Assembly (NCBI GenBank): GCA_018711005.1
Contig: DVIT01000037.1
Coordinates: forward strand, 1-64,000
Direction of reading: 5' to 3'
Source of the DNA: Candidatus Scybalocola faecigallinarum
GTDB lineage: Bacteria; Bacillota; Clostridia; Lachnospirales; Lachnospiraceae
DNA length: 64,000 nt
Below the pieces are notes generated by a model. That model did not search any database. It worked only from the letters and a program-made list of their open reading frames with translations, and was not told the DNA's origin. Numbering within the stretch: the first letter of the stretch is position 1; each line of letters begins with the position of its first letter. The position numbers and the translations under genes are program-made. This document shows positions 58,347-64,000 of this stretch, piece after piece.

Positions 58347-59123
58347 TTATCCCTCCTGACATGTCCGTATAACAACCACAGAAATATTATCCACTTCCAT
58401 GCGCTGCTTATTCAGTTCTGTAAGCATGACAGCGCCATTTTTCATCGTCTGTTCATCCCTGGCAGTCCCGGGATTAAGAGCGCTGTAGATTTCATCGGGT
58501 GAAATTACATGACGGAAACCGTCACTGCACATAACAAAGGTAGTTTCCGGCTCCACATTTCCCCAGTAATAATCCGGCGTAACTACATCTGAAGCGCCGA
58601 CGCACTGAAGAAGCACATTCCTCTGAGGGTGATTCTGAGCCTGTTCCCATGTGAGATGGCCGAGATCTACTTCATATTGAACGTAAGTCTGGTCTTTTGT
58701 CAGCAAATTCAGTTGATGATTTAACAAATACGCCCGAGAATCGCCTACGTTCATAATAAAATACTGCTGATTAATAATCAGAAGGGCTACGATCGTCGTT
58801 CCCATCCTTGTCCCGCTTCGGGCGGCATGGCTGGCCAGGACCTGGTTCTGCTCCAGGACGATATTATCCCAGGACAGCTTCAGCTCATCAGGCTTAAAGC
58901 CGTTTTTAAGCATACCTGGAAAGTCCTCCTCAAACCACCGGTTAAATACCCGCACCACGGCGGCGCTGGCCAGCTCCCCCTTGGAAAGGCCGCCCATCCC
59001 GTCACAGACGACACACAGACAAACCTTTCCCAGGTTTGTCTGTGCTACTTTTACAAGGAATGAGTCTTGATTTGTTTTTTTCTTAATTCCTACGTCACTA
59101 TGTGCCGCAATTTTAAAATCCAT
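58347..59123 (-). CDS. PP2C-family protein phosphatase
   Basis: 'CDGMGGLSKGELASAAVV', 'VGDSRAYLL', 'VMCSDGF'. Confidence 0.95.
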   Translation of the reverse strand: MDFKIAAHSDVGIKKKTNQDSFLVKVAQTNLGKVCLCVVCDGMGGLSKGELASAAVVRVFNRWFEEDFPGMLKNGFKPDELKLSWDNIVLEQNQVLASHAARSGTRMGTTIVALLIINQQYFIMNVGDSRAYLLNHQLNLLTKDQTYVQYEVDLGHLTWEQAQNHPQRNVLLQCVGASDVVTPDYYWGNVEPETTFVMCSDGFRHVISPDEIYSALNPGTARDEQTMKNGAVMLTELNKQRMEVDNISVVVIRTCQEG

Positions 59124-59144
59124 ATCTCATCCACCTGTTATGTT

Positions 59145-60941
59145 TTACATTTGAAATCTGAATTCTTCATCCGCCAGCTTAATAACATCGCCATTTTTAA
59201 GCATATGCTCCTGGCCTCCTGCAAGAGATGAGCCGTTCACTGTAGTCCCGTTTGTCGTATTATTATCCAAAATGTAGAATGCACCGTTTTTATACAGAAT
59301 GTCTGCATGAAGCCGGCTGACATTTGTATTATCTGAAATACAGTAATCGACACGGCGTCTTTCTTTACCAATCCTGAACATCTGCTTATTAATGGTCACC
59401 CGTTCCCCGTTTTTGCTGCGCACTAATGCAGCGGGAGGTACGCCCTGTCCGCCGCCAAGAACTGTTGTTTCACTGGCGCCGTCATTAAGAACGCTGGTTT
59501 CGGCAGAACCATCGCTGGCTGCGCTAAATGGAGCAGGGCCGCCGCCGAAAGGCTGCTGGAAATTCTGGCCGGATGGATTCCAACCGCCGGGAGCCGGACC
59601 GCCAGATCCCATGCCGGGAACCGGTCCGGGACCCATACCTGAACCACGCCCGGGAGCCATTCCCTGAGCAATACGCTCTTTCTGACGCATCGCTTCCTGA
59701 GCTTTTTTCTTTTTAGAAGAAGATGAAACCGCAACAATAATAATCACAACAACAACAATCACCACAATAGCAGCAACTGCAATGATAATAATTAATGTTG
59801 TATTCATACCGCTCTTTTCAAGAAGGCCGTCTTGCGCAGTATTTAAATCTGCAATAGCCTGGCTGATTTCTTCATCTGCAGCGGCATCGTTATTATAAAC
59901 CGCTTTGGCAGCATCCAGCGCGGCGTTAAAGTTATCTATGCTGTCCTGAGTCATGTTATCAAGGGCAAGACCATCCGCCATCTGAATGGCAGCTCCAAGC
60001 TCCTCTCTCAGACCGCTCTCCGGCGCCTCAGTTTCCACAGGAGCTGTAGTTTCTGTGTTTTCACCGGCACTGCTCTCTGCAGGAGTTTCCGCAGATTCCG
60101 ACTCCGGCTGAGGAACAGGATCATCAGCAAAAATATACTCAATGCCCAGAGCATCCAGAACTTCCCGGACTTCATTGATCTTAGTTGAGAAGAAGTAATC
60201 GTGGTTTCCTTCTTCATTGCTCATGATCGTATTAATACCAATAACATATCCATTCTGATCCACCAAAGGTCCGCCGGAATTTCCATAGGTAACCTGTGCG
60301 GAATGGGTAATGCAGGCAATAGGGGAATCAACCAGAGTTACGTCTGAAGTTTTTGATACGATTCCCTGGGTTACGGTAACGTCATCCGAGGTGTACACGC
60401 CATCTGTCTGAAGATCCTGAACAATCCCCGGGAAGCCAAGAGCATAAACCTCCTGTGTGGTTGCCACATTATCACTGTCTGCAAGTGTTAAAGGCGCGCG
60501 GTCGTAAATCGGCTGTTCCAGCTTTAAAATAGAAAAGTCAGCCTGAGCGCTTTCGTTTACAGTAGAAGCATTAATACGAACGTCCCGTTTTACAATAACG
60601 CAAAGACCGATTTCGACCTTGCTTTCCGCCGGAATACCCAAAGATTCCCTTGCTGCCTGCTCTGTCAAAGCGTGGGCTACATGGTGATTTGTAATGACTG
60701 TCTGCGCACCATCCTGGCCGCCTACAAGAAAGCCTGTACCTACGTGAGTATAGGCTGCCTCCTCACCGTCAACCTTAACTACTGCCGCTACCTGCAGCAC
60801 GCCCTTGCGGGCTTCAAGAATACTTTCATTGGCTTCTGCCGCTAAGACATTCTGCACCGGAGCAAAAAGCAGCCCCAATACCATACAAAGTCCAAGAAGC
60901 AGTGACAATGTTTTCGTTCGTTTCGCTTTTGTTCTTTTCAT
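59145..60941 (-). CDS. Trypsin-like (HtrA-type) membrane protease with cytoplasmic FHA domain
   Basis: Signal peptide; triad regions 'TNHHVAHAL', 'QADFSILKL', 'TYGNSGGPLVD'; TM; 'SETTVLGGG'; FHA 'FRIGKERRRVDYCISDNTNVSRLHADILYKNGAFYILDNNTTNGTTVNG'. Confidence 0.93.
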   Translation of the reverse strand: MKRTKAKRTKTLSLLLGLCMVLGLLFAPVQNVLAAEANESILEARKGVLQVAAVVKVDGEEAAYTHVGTGFLVGGQDGAQTVITNHHVAHALTEQAARESLGIPAESKVEIGLCVIVKRDVRINASTVNESAQADFSILKLEQPIYDRAPLTLADSDNVATTQEVYALGFPGIVQDLQTDGVYTSDDVTVTQGIVSKTSDVTLVDSPIACITHSAQVTYGNSGGPLVDQNGYVIGINTIMSNEEGNHDYFFSTKINEVREVLDALGIEYIFADDPVPQPESESAETPAESSAGENTETTAPVETEAPESGLREELGAAIQMADGLALDNMTQDSIDNFNAALDAAKAVYNNDAAADEEISQAIADLNTAQDGLLEKSGMNTTLIIIIAVAAIVVIVVVVIIIVAVSSSSKKKKAQEAMRQKERIAQGMAPGRGSGMGPGPVPGMGSGGPAPGGWNPSGQNFQQPFGGGPAPFSAASDGSAETSVLNDGASETTVLGGGQGVPPAALVRSKNGERVTINKQMFRIGKERRRVDYCISDNTNVSRLHADILYKNGAFYILDNNTTNGTTVNGSSLAGGQEHMLKNGDVIKLADEEFRFQM

Positions 60942-61185
60942 AGCATTTTCCTCCTGTAACAATACTAAATTTAGTTTAATAAAGTTACATGGACAATACA
61001 ATGTGTTACAATAAATGTTACATGGATGTGGATTTTTCTACGATGAAGAAGAAACATTTTTCAGAAACACTAGACACAAAAATGACCTGATTTTTACACA
61101 AGATTTTTGATTAATTACATTATACAGGATCTGCCGGCAAAATTCACTTAATATCCATCTACATATTTCGACATTATCCGAAGTG

Positions 61186-61259
61186 GGACTGTCTCAAAAA
61201 ATATTGCGTCGGACAGGAAAAAAATCTTTTTCCGTTCCGCCGCAATACTCAAACAGTCC
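61186..61259. repeat. Imperfect long inverted repeat (hairpin)
   Basis: ggactgtctcaaaaaatattgcg ... cgcaatactcaaacagtcc. Confidence 0.7.
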
Positions 61260-61288
61260 AAAGCAGCTGCAGATTACTCAACGCTGAA

Positions 61289-62710
61289 TTATTTTAAGAA
61301 AGATTCCAGGTACGCCAGCGTTTCTTCTTTAGAGGCAGCGATACTGGTTTCTTTCATACCTTGAAGAAAATCAAACAGGATCCGGGTAACACTTTGCTCC
61401 CGAAGGGCAAACCGGGCTTCTGTATGTTCCGACATATAAACTACATTTACATCCGTCATGCTATATGCGCTGATCAGCAGCTGATGGGGATAAATAATTT
61501 TCTGATCATCCAGAAGATATGCTTCATAATTCTGGCTTTTAATCGCGTGGATCAGCATTTTTAAAAGCTGACACCGGTCTCCGTAATCCAGAGACGTATA
61601 GATTTCCTTTGGAAGTTCGTCAACGATCCCGTCCTCCATGAGCCGACGTATACCGGATTTTGTAAAGTAGGAAGTCATCAGTTTCATTCCTCCATACAAT
61701 CTCCGGTTATCCTCAAGGACATTAAGGAGCATATTGATCGCCCCGCGATTATCGTCAGTAAGATAATTATGTACCATGGAATCTACTGGAAATGTACCAA
61801 AGCAGGGCTGGCTGCCAATAGTAAAGATCTGGTCGGATTGAGGGCGGTTTTGAGCATAAAACTCAAAAATATTGATCCCGGTAGGTATTCTGTTGATCAT
61901 CTTTCTGCAGCTTTTTTTACGCTGTATAAAAAGCTGCTCGAAAAGCCAGTGAGTGTCCTTTTCCCTGGATACCACAGCATATTCCAGATCTACGGAAATA
62001 TTGATCACATATCTGCTGGTCATGATCATATAAGGCATAAGAACGGTACTTGCAAAGTGGGATGATATTTTATCATAATAATAATAAACATCATATCCAT
62101 TTTCATTTCCCGCCAAAAAAACCGGCATCAGTATTTTTAGGATTTCCAGATTCCGGATTCGGTTTTTGGCATCATCCCCGTCTGCGCCTTCAAGGCAAAT
62201 AATGTGTTCGACCTTCAGCTTACTGTTAGAACGGCATACCGATGGAAGCATGGTATACAAAATAGAAAAATCCTCCTGCATAATCATGCGCACGTACCCG
62301 CCCTCTGTCAGAGCCTCCTGCTCTAATACAGCTTTAACAAATACCTCCAAATCCATACGGTTATTAATCGTATTAATGTCCGGGATGTCATGGAAAAAAT
62401 CAGACTTAATGGAAATTGTGGAAATCCGACCAAAGCTTTCGATAAATGAAATGGCACACATATGCATTTTATAAGTGTCCTCCCCATAACGGGCTTTCAG
62501 GTAGGCATTCCAGATGTTTTCATACTCATATGCAGACAGGCTTAATGCTTCCAGAAGTTTTTTCAGCTTTACTGTATCCGGAGATACCCGCTGTCCGTTT
62601 TTCATTAAAGCAATATAACTGCGGGTAAATCCACTGATTTTTGCCAGCTGATTTTCTGTCAGGCCTGATTTATAAATGCCGCACTCTAGGGCCTGAGAAA
62701 ATTCCGACAT
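61289..62710 (-). CDS. XRE-type HTH regulator with large C-terminal domain
   Basis: 'SGLTENQLAKISGFTRSYIALMKNGQRVSPDTVKLKKLLEAL'. Confidence 0.8.
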   Translation of the reverse strand: MSEFSQALECGIYKSGLTENQLAKISGFTRSYIALMKNGQRVSPDTVKLKKLLEALSLSAYEYENIWNAYLKARYGEDTYKMHMCAISFIESFGRISTISIKSDFFHDIPDINTINNRMDLEVFVKAVLEQEALTEGGYVRMIMQEDFSILYTMLPSVCRSNSKLKVEHIICLEGADGDDAKNRIRNLEILKILMPVFLAGNENGYDVYYYYDKISSHFASTVLMPYMIMTSRYVINISVDLEYAVVSREKDTHWLFEQLFIQRKKSCRKMINRIPTGINIFEFYAQNRPQSDQIFTIGSQPCFGTFPVDSMVHNYLTDDNRGAINMLLNVLEDNRRLYGGMKLMTSYFTKSGIRRLMEDGIVDELPKEIYTSLDYGDRCQLLKMLIHAIKSQNYEAYLLDDQKIIYPHQLLISAYSMTDVNVVYMSEHTEARFALREQSVTRILFDFLQGMKETSIAASKEETLAYLESFLK

Positions 62711-62868
62711 AATATTCCTCCCTGGGATGTTTATTTTTCACAAGAAAACTTCTCCCTCGCGGCAGCTTGCCCGTACAAAGCCATTTTTCTCAGAAAAATA
62801 TCCGCAATTATAAAGAAAATGGCTCCTTTAGATCAGCGCCGAAAAGTTTCCGCGTAAGATAAAAAACA

Positions 62869-62922
62869 TTTTAGCCCATTTTGGGCTAAAAATCAATAGC
62901 CCATTTTACACTAACCTATAAT
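62869..62922 (+). promoter_or_regulatory. Putative operator + promoter for the divergent HTH genes
   Basis: Palindrome TTTTAGCCCA-ttt-TGGGCTAAAA, extra half-site ATAGCCCATTTT, then TATAAT at 62917-62922. Confidence 0.6.
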
Positions 62923-63019
62923 AGACATGTTCGACTGCTATAAATTTTGCCATTTTATGGGGCATCAAAATACCGTCCTGACATGACAGGCCTGCCATAT
63001 GACATGCGGGGTGATAACA

Positions 63020-63358
63020 ATGAAGCTTGAACGACTGCGCAATCTGAGAGAGGATCATGACTTAACTCAGGCTCAGGTCGCACAATACATCCATACAACC
63101 CAACGGACTTATGCCCATTATGAAAATGGGGATCGGAGTATCCCTCTTGAAACACTGATTGCTCTGGCAGAATTTTACGGAACCAGCCTGGATTATCTAA
63201 CAGGACGTACGGACGTAATCTTTCCATATCCGTCCAAAAACCCTACATCACAAAAAAAACTAAACGCCCCGAAGATTAACTGTTCTTCGGGGCGTTTCAT
63301 TATAGAGACTGCATGGTTTTATAAAGCCGCTCCATCCTTGCATCTGTCTCGTGGATGA
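63020..63358 (+). CDS. Small XRE-family HTH regulator
   Basis: 'MKLERLRNLREDHDLTQAQVAQYIHTTQRTYAHYENGDRSIPLETLIALAEFYGTSLDYLTGRTD'; RBS GGGGTGA. Confidence 0.88.
   Translation: MKLERLRNLREDHDLTQAQVAQYIHTTQRTYAHYENGDRSIPLETLIALAEFYGTSLDYLTGRTDVIFPYPSKNPTSQKKLNAPKINCSSGRFIIETAWFYKAAPSLHLSRG
63258..63300. terminator. Bidirectional terminator between the HTH gene and relQ-like gene
   Basis: aaacgccccgaag...cttcggggcgttt. Confidence 0.85.
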
Positions 63359-63968
63359 TCTCGGCACATTCCCGCAGTTCGTTGGAAATTTCTTCACTTG
63401 GACGTCCATCCGTCTTATAACGGATCTGATGCTCCAGACTGGCCCAAAAATCCATGGCCATGGTCCGTATCTGGACTTCCACCTTGATAAACTGCTTCTT
63501 ATCCGAAAAATATACCGGTATTTCAATAACCAGATGCAGGCTGCGATAACCGTTAGGCTTTGGATTTTTAATATAGTCCTTTACAATCAGCACCATAACA
63601 TCGTCCTGCTTCATAAGCATTTTTGCAATGGAATAAATGTCTGAACCGTAAGCACAGATCACCCGGATACCGGCAATATCATGCATATTTTCCCGCAAAG
63701 ATTCCATCGTTACCGGATAGCCCCGGCGCTTCATCTTCTCCAGAATACTGGCCGGAGTTTTAATCCGGCTGTTAATATAGTGGATGGGATTTCTCCGGCT
63801 GCGCACTTTAAATTCATCATTGAGCACTTCCAGTTTTGTCCGCACCTCCCGGATCGCGCCCTCATACATCATCATGGCTTCCTCAAAATCCTTCCGCATC
63901 TGAGTATGATTTTCAATGTCGTCGTCTTCCCCGCCAAAAGCACTTAATACTTTCTCCAATTCCGTCAT
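63300..63968 (-). CDS. Small (p)ppGpp synthetase, RelA/SpoT domain (YjbM/RelQ-like)
   Basis: 'SRIKTPASILEKMKRRGYPVTMESLRENMHDIAGIRVICAYGSDIYSIAKML', 'NPKPNGYRSLHLVIEIPV', 'EVQIRTMAMDFWASLEHQIRYK'. Confidence 0.93.
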   Translation of the reverse strand: MTELEKVLSAFGGEDDDIENHTQMRKDFEEAMMMYEGAIREVRTKLEVLNDEFKVRSRRNPIHYINSRIKTPASILEKMKRRGYPVTMESLRENMHDIAGIRVICAYGSDIYSIAKMLMKQDDVMVLIVKDYIKNPKPNGYRSLHLVIEIPVYFSDKKQFIKVEVQIRTMAMDFWASLEHQIRYKTDGRPSEEISNELRECAEIIHETDARMERLYKTMQSL

Positions 63969-64000
63969 AGTACCCTCTCCGTTTTTTCCCAATATTATCG

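Noticed and set aside
32224-61001. Prophage or integrative element
   Set aside because: No integrase, portal, terminase, relaxase or att-like direct repeats; the FtsK-like gene is EssC with FHA domains.

Overview
The window looks like a chromosomal segment of a Lachnospiraceae-type Clostridium; this placement rests on protein character only. Almost all genes are on the minus strand. From left to right it contains: a LysR regulator; a 2-oxoacid:ferredoxin oxidoreductase + ferredoxin + butyrate kinase/phosphotransbutyrylase module bracketed by inverted copies of a ~54-bp repeat element; a HelD-type helicase with an appended GH31-N-like domain; CorA; a Crp/Fnr regulator; tRNA-Asn; GH43 and GH5 glycosidases; an oligopeptide ABC transporter; the infC-rpmI-rplT operon with an attenuator-like leader; a damaged arylsulfotransferase-like gene; and two tandem threonyl-tRNA synthetases behind one T-box. 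The right half (~32-61 kb) is one long collinear block. It combines a type VII secretion core (EssC-like ATPase with FHA domains, YukD, WXG100, LXG, DUF4176 and helical partner proteins) with a phospho-signalling set: two Ser/Thr kinases, a PP2C phosphatase, an FHA protein and a membrane protease carrying a cytoplasmic FHA domain. The block also encodes a TadZ/ParA-like ATPase, a 2483-aa Ig-repeat surface protein, a TPR-LRR protein, an unlisted 37-aa membrane microprotein and a TIGR02452 (PARG-like)-SGNH fusion. I consider this T7SS/phosphosignalling locus the best candidate for a poorly described system. No CRISPR array, rRNA or intact mobile element was seen. All family calls come from reading motifs by eye; no database search was run.
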